NCBI RefSeq assembly: GCF_021531665.1
Contig: NZ_JADYUH010000009.1
Coordinates: 1 to 55,708, forward strand
Source of the DNA: Prevotellamassilia timonensis
GTDB taxonomy: Bacteria; Bacteroidota; Bacteroidia; Bacteroidales; Bacteroidaceae
Length of the DNA stretch: 55,708 nucleotides
Direction of reading: 5' to 3'
Made by a program: the position numbers and the translations under genes. The first letter of the stretch is position 1; each line of letters starts with the position of its first letter. Positions 40,489-49,208 of this stretch are shown here, one piece after another. A model generated the notes under the pieces. It was not told the DNA's origin and searched no databases. It saw only the letters and a program-made list of their open reading frames with translations.

Positions 40489-43122
40489 ATGTTTCGTTCC
40501 TTCTTTCGCTTGACCGCCCTTGTCTGTGGGTTACTCACAGCCGTGCCTTCTTTCTCTCAACTCACCGCTGCGGACAGTCTGTTCAGTCGTTTCAAAGCCG
40601 CTTCGGGTTTTGACCGACGCTATCCCCGCGAGACGGTCTATGTCCATTTCGACAATACCTCCTACGTGGAGAACGACACCGTTCACTATAAGGCATACGT
40701 CGTGCGAGCCTCCTCCCTCAGACCGACTACGCTGAGCCGTGTGCTCTACGTCGAACTGCTCAATGCCGACGGTCAGCTGGTCGAACGGCAGGTGCTTCCC
40801 GTCGATTCGCTGGGACAAGCCGACGGGGCGTTCTCGCTTGCGTTTCCCGTCAGAAGCGGCTACTATGAAGTGCGCGCCTACACTCGTGCCATGACCAATT
40901 GGGGTGCGGCGGCGTGCTTCTCGCGTGTGCTGCCCGTCTTCGCTGCCCACAATCCTATGAAGACGAACGGAACGGATGCGCGGCAGGGCATTGAGAGCCT
41001 TTCCATTCCGCAGCCGATGCCCCACGACAAGGTCACGCTCGCCAAGCCGCGCCCCTATCTCCTGAGCGACAGGAACCGGTTACGCCTCAGATTCTATCCC
41101 GAGGGAGGTGCGAGAGTCCGTGATGCCGAGCAGCAAATCGCCTTTGAACTGACCGACGGACGCGGAAGAGCGTGCGAGGAAACCGTCAGAATCTTTGATG
41201 AGAACGGTGACTGCCTTGCCGAGGCACAACCCGAGAGCCGGGGAAGAGGCAGTTTTCTGCTTCCTGCCGGAGTGGGGAAAGCCTATGCCCTCGTCGGGGA
41301 GGATGAGACGCAGAAGCGCATCCCCCTTCCCGAAGCCACGGAGGATTTTGCGCTGCGCGTCATTCCCGAAGCCGACGGCATTGAAATCACGGTCAGTGCA
41401 GGAGGCGAGGCAGCGCAACGCGCGGAACTGCTGGGGCTGGCGATTCTCCACCGCGAGCGAGTGACCTATTTTGACACCGTCACCGTCGGAGCGGAGCCGG
41501 TCTGCTTCTTCTTGGAAAAGAAAAACCTTCGCGGCGGCGTCAACCGCCTCGTGCTTTTCGACACGAAAGGGCGAAGCCACGCCTCGCGCCTCTTCTGGAG
41601 TGCGCCGATGCCTTCGGAGGAGCGCACGCTGAATGTGGAGGTGCAACAGAACGAGGCGGTCTATGACCCCTTTCAACCCGCCGTTCTTGCCTTCCGCGTG
41701 ACGGATGCGGCGGGGCGTCCGGTCAGAACCACGTTCTCTGTGGCGGTGCGCGAGAAAGACGCCAACATCACCGCCTCCCACGACGGCGGACTCTGTGCCG
41801 ACCTCCTGCTCTCCTCGGAGGTGAAGGGATATGTGCACCGCCCCGACCTATACTTTGAAAAAGACGATGCGGCACACCGGCGCATGTTGGACCTCTTACT
41901 GATGGTGCAGGGCTGGAGCGCCAACACGTTTGACGTCATGTGTGAAGCGGACACCTTCCACCTGCAACAACCGATTGAGGAAAAACTGATTCTCCGCGGC
42001 ACGGTCTATAAAGATAACAACCGCTTCGAACCGCGCCCGGGCTTCTCGCTGTCCATGAAGGCATATTCCCAAACCGGTGCTGCCATCGAAGGAGAAACCG
42101 TCACGGACGAGAAGGGAGAGTTTGCCTTTGAGAGTCAGGTGAACTATTGGGGAGACTATCTGGCTCAGTTCACCATGCGCAACGAAGACGGCAAGAAACG
42201 CTGGAGCCGCTTGTCCCTGGACCGCTGGTTCGCACCGCAGCCACAGCCCTTCCGCGGACCGGAACTGGAGTTCGACCTCACGATTGACCACGACAGCACA
42301 CTCATCGCACAGGAACTGCTCGCTACTCCGACCTTCGAGTGGAAAGACACGATTCCCATGCGGCGCATCACGGAACTGAAGGGCGCAGAGGTGAAGGTGA
42401 AAAGAAAATATCGCGGCTTCACGGGAAACCGCTACACCTACGACGGAGGAGAGAAAACAGGGATGAGACGTGCCACATACTACTATAACCTCCGACAGGA
42501 AGTGGACAGATACAAGGACATGGGCTATCAGCCCGGAGAACTCTTCTCCTTCCTCTCCAAACTGGAGCAGGAGGCGGCGGTGGACCACACCATGCTGACA
42601 GAAGGGGAGTATGAAACCGGGAATCTTTCAGCGGAATACAATCTTCGCGGGCGGAAGATGGAGATATACATTAATAATACGTCCTACGATTCTCTCCTGG
42701 CTCGCTTCCCGGAACTCTACGCGGACCTGCAGGCAGAGGAGTTCGTCTCCTGCTACATCGTGGAGGAGGGACTGGCGGAGAATGCCGTCACGGGAGAACA
42801 GATGAACCGCAGCACGGCGCGCTACAGAATGTATCTCTACCAAGACCCCGAGGCGTTCCGCGTGAGAAGTCAGCGCGGGGTGGAGCGTCGCATGATTCAA
42901 GGGTTCACGGAACCGAAGAAATGCTACGAACCGGACTATCGCACCTTTGATGCGCCGAACGAGAAGGACCTCCGACGCACGCTGAAATGGGCACCGTCCG
43001 TGAAGACCGACGCGCAGGGCAAGGCTTCCCTCATCTTCTACACCAACGCCCGCCCGGAACAACGCCTCGACATCAGCGTGCGCGGCGTGACCGACGACGG
43101 CAGACTCCTGGACGTGAGGTGA
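40489..43122 (+). CDS. secreted MG2/macroglobulin-like protein of unknown function
   Basis: The protein has 877 residues with a signal peptide (about 1-23, PSFSQ). An N-terminal macroglobulin MG2-like domain (about 45-140: ETVYVHFDNTSYVENDTVHY, then GYYEVRAYTRAM) is followed by further beta-sandwich domains. One is a carboxypeptidase-regulatory-like segment (about 500-570, LRGTVYKDN...GEFAFES). The C-terminal region (about 830-877) resembles the ending of alpha-2-macroglobulin-like proteins (TLKWAPSVKTDAQGKASLIFYT). No thioester motif (CxEQ) is seen, so it is not a classical protease trap. Such proteins are common in Bacteroidota envelopes. It is monocistronic, with its own promoter and a terminator at 43400. 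Confidence 0.7.
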   Translation: MFRSFFRLTALVCGLLTAVPSFSQLTAADSLFSRFKAASGFDRRYPRETVYVHFDNTSYVENDTVHYKAYVVRASSLRPTTLSRVLYVELLNADGQLVERQVLPVDSLGQADGAFSLAFPVRSGYYEVRAYTRAMTNWGAAACFSRVLPVFAAHNPMKTNGTDARQGIESLSIPQPMPHDKVTLAKPRPYLLSDRNRLRLRFYPEGGARVRDAEQQIAFELTDGRGRACEETVRIFDENGDCLAEAQPESRGRGSFLLPAGVGKAYALVGEDETQKRIPLPEATEDFALRVIPEADGIEITVSAGGEAAQRAELLGLAILHRERVTYFDTVTVGAEPVCFFLEKKNLRGGVNRLVLFDTKGRSHASRLFWSAPMPSEERTLNVEVQQNEAVYDPFQPAVLAFRVTDAAGRPVRTTFSVAVREKDANITASHDGGLCADLLLSSEVKGYVHRPDLYFEKDDAAHRRMLDLLLMVQGWSANTFDVMCEADTFHLQQPIEEKLILRGTVYKDNNRFEPRPGFSLSMKAYSQTGAAIEGETVTDEKGEFAFESQVNYWGDYLAQFTMRNEDGKKRWSRLSLDRWFAPQPQPFRGPELEFDLTIDHDSTLIAQELLATPTFEWKDTIPMRRITELKGAEVKVKRKYRGFTGNRYTYDGGEKTGMRRATYYYNLRQEVDRYKDMGYQPGELFSFLSKLEQEAAVDHTMLTEGEYETGNLSAEYNLRGRKMEIYINNTSYDSLLARFPELYADLQAEEFVSCYIVEEGLAENAVTGEQMNRSTARYRMYLYQDPEAFRVRSQRGVERRMIQGFTEPKKCYEPDYRTFDAPNEKDLRRTLKWAPSVKTDAQGKASLIFYTNARPEQRLDISVRGVTDDGRLLDVR

Positions 43123-43291
43123 AGAGTGGCAGACGTGGCGCGGCGTTTTGTCACAAAGCGTGGTGACTGCCCCGAGTGTGGAAAAATGCAAGAACGGAAG
43201 GACGATAGAAAACCGGCGGTGCGACACGTCTCTTATGGGAAAGAATCCGTCCGTCAAAGTAAACGGAATCCGACCTTCAAAGAAAACCGTT

Positions 43292-43350
43292 TATTATTGT
43301 CCGCTAAACTTTTCATTTGCCTCTTGAAAAGTTTAGCGGACAGTAATAAT
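43292..43350. repeat. long hairpin, 18-bp perfect core
   Basis: TGTCCGCTAAACTTTTCA (43298-43315) is followed after 9 nt by its exact complement (43325-43342). An outer ATTATT/AATAAT extension is offset by a one- or two-base bulge. It lies 170 nt after the MG2-protein stop codon, just before a strong terminator. Confidence 0.65.
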
Positions 43351-43399
43351 TTCTTTCGTTTCAGAGTCTCCGCGTGGACACGCGGCATTTCTTTCTTGC

Positions 43400-43437
43400 A
43401 AAAAGGACTGCGCAGATTTTTCTGCGCAGTCCTTTTT
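43400..43437. terminator. bidirectional intrinsic terminator between the MG2-protein gene and gdhA
   Basis: AAAAAGGACTGCGCAGA (43400-43416) and its perfect complement (43421-43437) enclose TTTT. A-run and T-run flanks make it work in both directions for the two convergent genes. Confidence 0.92.
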
Positions 43438-43474
43438 TTGGGAAGATGTTTCGGCGTCTTTGAACGCTTGGGCG

Positions 43475-44809
43475 TCAGAGAATGCCTTGTGCCATCATGG
43501 CTTTGGCGACTTTCATGAAGCCTGCGACGTTTGCGCCTTTGACGTAGTTCACATAGCCGTCGGGCTCGGTGCCGTACTTCAGACAGTTGCGGTGGATGTC
43601 CTCCATGATGAGGTGCAGACGGTGGTCCACTTCCTCTGCCGTCCAGGAGAGACGCTCGGAGTTCTGGCTCATTTCAAGACCGGAAACCGACACGCCGCCG
43701 GCGTTGGCAGCCTTGCCCGGCGCATAGAGAATCTTGGCTTCCTGGAACACGCGGATGGCACCCGGAGTGGAGGGCATGTTGGCGCCTTCGCTGACGGCAA
43801 TCACACCGTTTGCCACGAGGGCTTTGGCGGCTTCCTCGTTGATTTCGTTCTGTGTGGCGGAGGGCAGGGCGATGTCTGCCTTCTCAAACCAGGGCTTCGC
43901 ACCGGGAACATATTTGCAACCGTATTGCTCGGCATATTCACGGATGCGACCGCGGTAGAGGTTCTTCAACTCCATGATGTAGTCCAACTTCTCGCGGTCG
44001 ATGCCGTCGGGATCGTAGATATAGCCGTCGGAGTCACTCATCGTGAGTACCTTGCCGCCGAGCTGCAGGACTTTCTCTGCGGTGTATTGTGCCACGTTTC
44101 CGCTTCCGGAAATCAGCACGCTCTTTCCCTTCAAGTCTTCCCCGCGAGTCTTCAGCATCTCCATCAAGAAATAGACGTTGCCGTAGCCGGTGGCTTCCGG
44201 ACGGATGAGTGAGCCGCCGAACTCACGTCCCTTTCCGGTGAACGTGCCGGTGAACTCATGCGTCAGTTTCTTGTACATGCCAAACATGAAGCCCACTTCG
44301 CGTCCTCCCACGCCGATGTCGCCGGCGGGCACGTCGGTGTCGGGACCGATGTGGCGGCTCAGCTCCAGCATGAAGGCTTGGCAGAATCGCATCACCTCGG
44401 CGTTGCTCTTGCCGCGCGGCGAGAAGTCGCTACCGCCCTTGCCGCCACCCATGGGGAGCGTGGTGAGGGAGTTTTTGAATGTCTGTTCAAAAGCAAGGAA
44501 TTTCAGAATGCTGAGGTTCACGGAACTGTGGAAGCGAATGCCTCCTTTGTAGGGACCAATGCAGTTGTTGTGCTGCACGCGATAGCCCATGTTCGTTTGC
44601 ACTTCTCCTTTGTCGTCCACCCAGTTCACGCGGAACTGATAGATGCGGTCGGGAATGCAGAGGCGTTCGATGAGTTTCGCCTTCTCAAATTCGGGGTGTT
44701 TGTTGTACTCTTCTTCAATGGTTCCAAGAACCTCCTCCACAGCCTGATGATACTCCGGCTCGTTGGGGAAACGTCGTTTAATTTCGTCCAGAACTTTCTG
44801 AGCTTCCAT
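43475..44809 (-). CDS. gdhA: NADP-type glutamate dehydrogenase
   Basis: The protein has 444 residues, the length of hexameric bacterial enzymes. Motifs are NMGYRVQHNNCIGPYKGGIR, the active-site Lys in PMGGGKGGSDF, PAGDIGVGGREVGFMFG and the nucleotide-binding VLISGSGNVAQYTAEKV. It assimilates ammonium by reductive amination of 2-oxoglutarate, the main route in Bacteroidales. The start is the ATG at 44809 (MEAQKVLDEI) because the upstream ATG adds an unlikely His/Thr-rich leader. It has a consensus promoter and a shared terminator. Confidence 0.95.
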   Translation of the reverse strand: MEAQKVLDEIKRRFPNEPEYHQAVEEVLGTIEEEYNKHPEFEKAKLIERLCIPDRIYQFRVNWVDDKGEVQTNMGYRVQHNNCIGPYKGGIRFHSSVNLSILKFLAFEQTFKNSLTTLPMGGGKGGSDFSPRGKSNAEVMRFCQAFMLELSRHIGPDTDVPAGDIGVGGREVGFMFGMYKKLTHEFTGTFTGKGREFGGSLIRPEATGYGNVYFLMEMLKTRGEDLKGKSVLISGSGNVAQYTAEKVLQLGGKVLTMSDSDGYIYDPDGIDREKLDYIMELKNLYRGRIREYAEQYGCKYVPGAKPWFEKADIALPSATQNEINEEAAKALVANGVIAVSEGANMPSTPGAIRVFQEAKILYAPGKAANAGGVSVSGLEMSQNSERLSWTAEEVDHRLHLIMEDIHRNCLKYGTEPDGYVNYVKGANVAGFMKVAKAMMAQGIL

Positions 44810-44967
44810 GTGTTTTGTTTTATGGGTTGAATGAATAGATGACAAAAGGAATAGATGAAACCGTAAGGATTTCGTGGAAAAACCGTGAGGATTTCACAGA
44901 AAAAGAAAAGGAGGTGTGTCAAGGTTCAAGATTCACGACGCACCGCCCCGCAATTACTTTTCGTCAG

Positions 44968-44999
44968 CAAAACTACGTGATTCTATACAAAGTTCCAAA
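44968..44999 (-). promoter_or_regulatory. promoter of gdhA
   Basis: The minus strand has TTTG (44996-44999), a 20-bp spacer and TAGTTTTG (44968-44975), a full consensus match. The leader is about 150 nt. Confidence 0.75.
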
Positions 45000-45237
45000 A
45001 AAAGTTGAATAAACTTTCTTTTCTTTCAAATATTTGCATAAATGACGGAAAAGTGTGCAAATCAAATTAAGCTTTCCTCGGCTGCCGCAGCTCCCGTTCT
45101 TCGTCCGCTCGCCTCATCGCTTGCCATCTCTCCCGACAGTCTCCGATGTAGTAATCACACAAATGAAAGAAAAAACGTCTAAGAAGACAGCCAAACATCC
45201 TCCCTGACGCACCACCGCACAAGGCATCCGGATTTTT

Positions 45238-45300
45238 TGCCACGCCGTGGCGAAAATTTGCCACGCCGTGGCAGAAAATTGCCACGCCTTCCAGGAAAAA
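45238..45300. repeat. 21-bp tandem array (3 units)
   Basis: There are three 21-bp units (45238, 45259, 45280) based on the palindrome GCCACGCCGTGGC followed by an A-rich spacer; the third is degenerate. The open frame over it gives only repeat peptides (CHGVANFRHGVAK). It lies in the 880-bp gdhA-hisS gap, where I see no gene. Confidence 0.85.
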
Positions 45301-45437
45301 CAACGACCCCAATAAACTCTAATCTCAACCCTCAAAAAACAAAACTCATGGGAGACGAAACAGAAACCGCTGCCACAGCCGCATTCATGCTCTCTGCCGA
45401 CACCAAAGCCCACAACAAATGGTGACAATCTTTCGCC

Positions 45438-45503
45438 AACCATTGAACAACCATTGAACAACCATTGAACAAACCCTGTTCAAACCCTGTTCAATCCCTG
45501 CTC
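45438..45503. repeat. 11-bp tandem array (6 units)
   Basis: There are three AACCATTGAAC units followed by AAACCCTGTTC, AAACCCTGTTC and AATCCCTGCTC, all exactly 11 bp. The period is kept while the sequence changes midway. Confidence 0.85.
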
Positions 45504-45590
45504 AAGCCATCAAACAACCTCCGCGCCGACTCTCCGTCTCTTCGCGACAAAGCCCTTCCCTTTAGGGAGGGGTTGGGGTAGGCTCCTCTT

Positions 45591-45656
45591 CGTCTCTTAG
45601 TCTCTTAGTCTCTTAGTCTCTTTGACTCTTCGACTCTTAGTCTCTTAGTCTCTTTC
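45591..45656. repeat. 8-bp repeats (TCTTAGTC type)
   Basis: These are direct repeats of TCTTAGTC with a central TTTGACTCTTCGAC variant. The same low-complexity sequence occurs at 55469-55567. It is immediately downstream of hisS on the minus strand. A CCCTTTAGGG hairpin lies just before it at about 45558-45567. Confidence 0.75.
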
Positions 45657-45689
45657 TTGAGCGGGGGAGCGCCGGGCAGCGTGGAGATT

Positions 45690-47054
45690 TCAGCCTTTCA
45701 CCTTCTCGATGACCTCTTCCAGAGTGAGGGAGGTCTGCTCGCCGGTGGTCATGTCTTTGAGCGAGATGCGCTGCGCTTCCATTTCCGATGCGCCGACCAA
45801 AGCGACGAAGGGAACCTGGAGCGTGTTGGCATAGCTCATCTGCTTCTTCATCTTCACGGCGTCGGGATAGACCTCCGTGGCGATGCCGGCACGGCGAGTG
45901 GCGACTGCCAGGCGCAGACAGTGGGCGGCTTCCTGCTCGCCGAAATTCAAGAACAGCAGACGGGCACCACTCTGAGTGGCAGAGGGATAGAGGTCCAGAC
46001 GGGTCAGTACGTCGTAGATGCGGTCTGCACCGAAGCTGATGCCGACGCCCGAGAGCCCGGGAAGTCCGAAGATGCCGGTGAGGTTGTCGTAGCGACCGCC
46101 GCCCGTGATGGAACCAATCTCCACATCGAGGGCTTTCACCTCGAAGATACAGCCCGTGTAGTAGTTCAAACCGCGTGCCAGCGTCAAGTCCAGTTCCAGG
46201 ACGTTGTTCAGTGAGGCTCCTTCCAGGAGATTCATGACGAACGCCACTTCTTCAATTCCTTTCAGTCCGATTTCGCTTTCTGCCAGGACGGAGCGCATGA
46301 CTTCAAGTTTCTCGGTGTTTGTTCCGGAGAGGTTGAGGATGGGCTGCAGTTTCTCCACAGCCTCTTCGGAAAGCCCGGCGGTTCGGAGTTCTTCGTTCAC
46401 CTTCTCGGTGCCAATCTTGTCCAGTTTGTCGATGGCGACGGTGATGTCCACGATTTTGTCGGCAGCGCCGAGCACTTCCGCAATGCCGCTCAAGATTTTT
46501 CGGTTGTTGATTTTGATGGCGACGCGGATGCCGAAGCGCGTGAAGACCTTGTCCACGATTTGCATCAGTTCCACCTCGTTGAGCAGGGAGTCGGAGCCGA
46601 CGATGTCGGCGTCACACTGATAGAACTCGCGATAGCGTCCCTTCTGTGGGCGGTCGGCGCGCCAAACGGGCTGAATCTGGTAGCGTTTGAAGGGCATTTG
46701 CAGTTCCTCGCGGTGTTGCACGACGTAGCGGGCAAAGGGGACGGTGAGGTCATAGCGTAGTCCCTTCTCGCAGAAAGCGGAGGCGAGGGCGGCGGCGCTT
46801 TTCTCAGTGAATTCCTCCGGCGTCACCTTCCCGCGGAAGTCGCCCGAGTTGAGAATCTTGAAGAGCAGTTTGTCGCCTTCTTCGCCATATTTCCCCATGA
46901 GCGTGGAGAGGTTCTCCATGGCGGGCGTTTCGATTTGGCGGAAGCCGTAGAGCGAATAGACCTCACGGATGGTGTTGAATATGTAGTTGCGGCGTGCCAT
47001 TTCGATGGCGCCGAAGTCGCGCGTGCCCTTAGGGATGGAAGGTTTTTGAGCCAT
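45690..47054 (-). CDS. hisS: histidyl-tRNA synthetase
   Basis: The protein has 454 residues and is class II. It begins [11 protein letters not shown] (motif 1 region), carries motif 2 ([29 protein letters not shown], with the class II Arg), the histidine signature [14 protein letters not shown], motif 3 ([16 protein letters not shown]) and a C-terminal anticodon-binding domain (about 350-454). It charges tRNA-His in the cytoplasm. It stands alone, with a -7 box at 47119. Confidence 0.96.
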   Translation of the reverse strand: MAQKPSIPKGTRDFGAIEMARRNYIFNTIREVYSLYGFRQIETPAMENLSTLMGKYGEEGDKLLFKILNSGDFRGKVTPEEFTEKSAAALASAFCEKGLRYDLTVPFARYVVQHREELQMPFKRYQIQPVWRADRPQKGRYREFYQCDADIVGSDSLLNEVELMQIVDKVFTRFGIRVAIKINNRKILSGIAEVLGAADKIVDITVAIDKLDKIGTEKVNEELRTAGLSEEAVEKLQPILNLSGTNTEKLEVMRSVLAESEIGLKGIEEVAFVMNLLEGASLNNVLELDLTLARGLNYYTGCIFEVKALDVEIGSITGGGRYDNLTGIFGLPGLSGVGISFGADRIYDVLTRLDLYPSATQSGARLLFLNFGEQEAAHCLRLAVATRRAGIATEVYPDAVKMKKQMSYANTLQVPFVALVGASEMEAQRISLKDMTTGEQTSLTLEEVIEKVKG

Positions 47055-47118
47055 AGTTGCTTTCGTTTTGTTCGGTTTGAAGAGGGAGGCTTTGCGGTGT
47101 GTTCCGCAGAATCGGGTG

Positions 47119-47126
47119 CAAAGTTA
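47119..47126 (-). promoter_or_regulatory. -7 box of hisS
   Basis: The minus strand reads TAACTTTG 64 bp before the ATG. The -33 box is not convincing. No T-box leader is visible, as expected for Bacteroidota. Confidence 0.4.
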
Positions 47127-47192
47127 CGATTTTTTCGTCACGCGCGTTCTCAGAACTCCCTCGGAGGCGCGTGTGACGGTCTTGAAAGTTCC

Positions 47193-47239
47193 AAAAAGAA
47201 TGCGGGAAACACACTTTGTGAGCGCGTTTCCCGCATTCT
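47193..47239 (-). terminator. terminator of the sigma/anti-sigma/DUF4252 operon
   Basis: On the minus strand a perfect 14-bp stem (AGAATGCGGGAAAC, 47226-47239 with 47197-47210) is followed by TTTTTGG. It lies about 210 nt after the DUF4252 stop codon. Confidence 0.75.
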
Positions 47240-47447
47240 TCTGTTCTTGCGACAGATTCCCGAGGGAGAAGTTGAGAGAGAACTGAAACCTTGCTTGAAG
47301 GTTGGATTGACCGAAGTCAAGGGGTGTTTATAAAAAGATTGTTTTACTATGGTTTTACGTCCTGCGATTCAAGACGGGTCAGCGATATGGTGATTGTTTT
47401 ACTTTCCGAAAGATGAGTGAGGCAGCGTCTTAGACGGACTTGGCGTT

Positions 47448-47918
47448 TCACTGTCGTATCAAGTTGTGGATGAATGCGTCCGTCATGTTTCCGGTGAGGT
47501 CCACAAGGATGAATCCTCCGTTTTGTTTGGTGAGGAGCACGATTTCAACGATGTTTTCTCCTCTTCGTCGCGTGTAGATTCTGCGGGTTGTGTTTTCCGC
47601 TCGCAATACATAGCGCGCGGCGTTTTGTGCGGCAAGCTTGACGGCTTGTTCAAACGCATGTTCGGTTTCTTGCTTGTCTTTGTTGATGACGAGGCGTATG
47701 GTTTTCACCTGTTTGAGTGCGTCTCGATTGACGCCATCGGTTTCGAGGGAGGGCAGTTGCAGCATTCGTTCCATCATCAGCGGACTGATTGTGGTGCATT
47801 CCATGGTGATTTCTTTTCCGTGGATTTGCATGAACCTTGCTGCGAAGTCCTGCTGTTTTTGTGCCCAGAGACAGAGGTTGCACGTGAGAGAGAGGAGAAG
47901 GATGAGCGTTCGTTTCAT
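47448..47918 (-). CDS. DUF4252 secreted protein
   Basis: The protein has 156 residues with a signal peptide (about 1-19, NLCLWAQ). The remainder is a compact alpha/beta domain with the DUF4252 pattern (VKTIRLVINKDK, ENIVEIVLL, GGFILVDLTGNM near the end). Proteins of this family are often encoded with an ECF sigma factor in Bacteroidales, as here, and are presumed periplasmic or envelope-associated. The function is unknown. It is the third gene of the operon, 46 nt after the putative anti-sigma gene. Confidence 0.8.
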   Translation of the reverse strand: MKRTLILLLSLTCNLCLWAQKQQDFAARFMQIHGKEITMECTTISPLMMERMLQLPSLETDGVNRDALKQVKTIRLVINKDKQETEHAFEQAVKLAAQNAARYVLRAENTTRRIYTRRRGENIVEIVLLTKQNGGFILVDLTGNMTDAFIHNLIRQ

Positions 47919-47964
47919 CGCCGTGTGTGGTTTCTTTGTTTTCTCAGTCGTTTGCGTGTCCGTC

Positions 47965-48510
47965 TCACTCCGCTTGTTTATTTTGTTTGTTGGGGGCCGG
48001 TTTCAGGGTGTCGGCAGCAGCGGTGGAGGGTCCTTCCTTGAAGAGTTCCAGTGCTTCCATTCCCATTTCGTAGGCTTTCTGCGGATCTTGGTAGGAGTCT
48101 TTGTAGGCTGCGGTGTTGTAGTCCCATCCTCCGTTGTTGCTGTTTTCTTCCATTTGCAGCGAGTGTTGAGTGGCTGTGCCGAGGAGTGTGATGATGGCGA
48201 CGGCGGCAGCGGCTCTGTAGAGTGGGCGGAGGCGGTGGGCGATGGTGAATTTTCCGGCTTTGATTCGGCGGGGATTCTCTTTGCTTGTCTCTTCGTTGAT
48301 TCCGGCTGCGGCGAGGAGTTTCTCGTCAAAGTCTTCTCCGAGGGAGACGTCTTGTTGGGCTTTTTCAAACATGAACAGTTCTTGGTAGCGAGCCAAATGA
48401 GCCGGCACTTCCTTTTGGTTGAAGAAGGTGCGCAGAATCTGCTCTTCCTCGAGCGAGGTCTCGCAGTTCCAGTAGCGTTCCAGCAGTTGTTCGATATATT
48501 TATAGTCCAT
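47965..48510 (-). CDS. putative anti-sigma factor, single-pass membrane protein
   Basis: The protein has 181 residues: a cytoplasmic N-terminal domain (about 1-90; YIEQLLERYWNCETSLEEEQIL resembles the short zinc-less anti-sigma domain of Bacteroidota), one membrane span (about 98-114, AAAAVAIITLLGTAT) and an Asn/Gln/Ala-rich tail. The start codon overlaps the end of the sigma gene by 11 nt, so translation is coupled. The anti-sigma role is inferred from position and topology, not from a proven domain match. Confidence 0.65.
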   Translation of the reverse strand: MDYKYIEQLLERYWNCETSLEEEQILRTFFNQKEVPAHLARYQELFMFEKAQQDVSLGEDFDEKLLAAAGINEETSKENPRRIKAGKFTIAHRLRPLYRAAAAVAIITLLGTATQHSLQMEENSNNGGWDYNTAAYKDSYQDPQKAYEMGMEALELFKEGPSTAAADTLKPAPNKQNKQAE

Positions 48511-49012
48511 GTTTTTCTATGTTTTCAAACCGTTGTCGGATGAGTTTCCTTGCGCGGTGTAGTGAAACTTTGAAGTCCTCTTCTGTGATTTGCATGACTG
48601 CGGCGGCTTCTTGGTAGGTCATTCCTTCGATTTCTCGGAGTTGAATGGCAGTTCTCATTTTCTCGGGCAGTGCCTGCAGGAGTCGGTTCACTTTCTCCAG
48701 TCGGTCTTTCCATTCCATCTGTTCTTCGGGCGTCTGTCGGCTGTCGAAGGTGTCGGTTTCGGTTTGCTCGAGGGAGAGGTTGGCGTGTTCTTTGGTTGCC
48801 AGTTTGTCGAGCGCGAGGTTTCGGCAGATGGTCATGCAGAAAGCTTCGAGGTTGTTCACCGCCTCCATTTCTTCTCGCTTTGTCCAAACGCGGAGGAGCG
48901 TGTCTTGAGTGAGGTCTTCCGCATCCTGCCTGTTCGCTGTGATGCGCAGCGCCAGCCTGAAGATTTTGTCCTTGAGCGGGAGCAGGTCGTGTCGGAAATC
49001 TAAGTTACTCAT
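48500..49012 (-). CDS. ECF-type RNA polymerase sigma factor
   Basis: The protein has 170 residues. The sigma-70 region 2 (about 8-75, ANRQDAEDLTQDTLLRVW) and region 4 helix-turn-helix (about 115-160, REIEGMTYQEAAAVMQITEEDFKVSLHRARKLI) are clear. It heads a three-gene operon with a putative membrane anti-sigma factor and a DUF4252 protein. I chose the ATG at 49012 (MSNLDFRHDL) over 49141 because the upstream part is a non-conserved Lys/Arg/Pro-rich leader. The inducing signal is unknown. Confidence 0.9.
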   Translation of the reverse strand: MSNLDFRHDLLPLKDKIFRLALRITANRQDAEDLTQDTLLRVWTKREEMEAVNNLEAFCMTICRNLALDKLATKEHANLSLEQTETDTFDSRQTPEEQMEWKDRLEKVNRLLQALPEKMRTAIQLREIEGMTYQEAAAVMQITEEDFKVSLHRARKLIRQRFENIEKHGL

Positions 49013-49121
49013 GGAGGGCTTTCTGTAGGGAAGACGACTGGGAAAGCGAAAAGTTACAGTCGCGTGTGATTTTTTTGTGTTTTTCTGAAAAAAAACGTGC
49101 GGAGCTTCCTTCGAGAGTGTT

Positions 49122-49194
49122 GAGGGTGTATCAAAATGCACATTTTGGCTTCACCCTCGAAGGTGTGTCAGATTGGCTATTATGACACACCGCC
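49122..49194. mobile_element. GGCGGTGTG inverted-repeat element, short copy 2B (73 bp)
   Basis: Reverse-complemented it begins GGCGGTGTGTCATAATAGCC and ends ATTTTGATACACCCTC. It matches both ends of 32096-32257 with the centre deleted. Internal palindromes (GAGGGTG/CACCCTC around CAAAATGCACATTTTG) give a nested hairpin. It ends 14 bp before the GH20 stop codon and may serve as a transcript end. Confidence 0.65.
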
Positions 49195-49208
49195 ACATTC
49201 TCTTTGTT

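Noticed and set aside
45067-45461. Two open frames on the minus strand over the gdhA-hisS gap
   Set aside because: They overlap each other, and their notable feature is the translated palindromic array. I see no homology signal.
47127-47180. Possible leader structure or T-box upstream of hisS
   Set aside because: There is an imperfect GC-rich inverted repeat but no specifier loop or T-box sequence, and it lies upstream of the predicted -7 box.
47321-47336. GGGGTGTTTATAAAAA and, at 51121, GGGGTGTTTAATAG, as further MITE ends
   Set aside because: They share only 9-12 bases with the terminal repeat and have no partner end. They are too short to count as copies.
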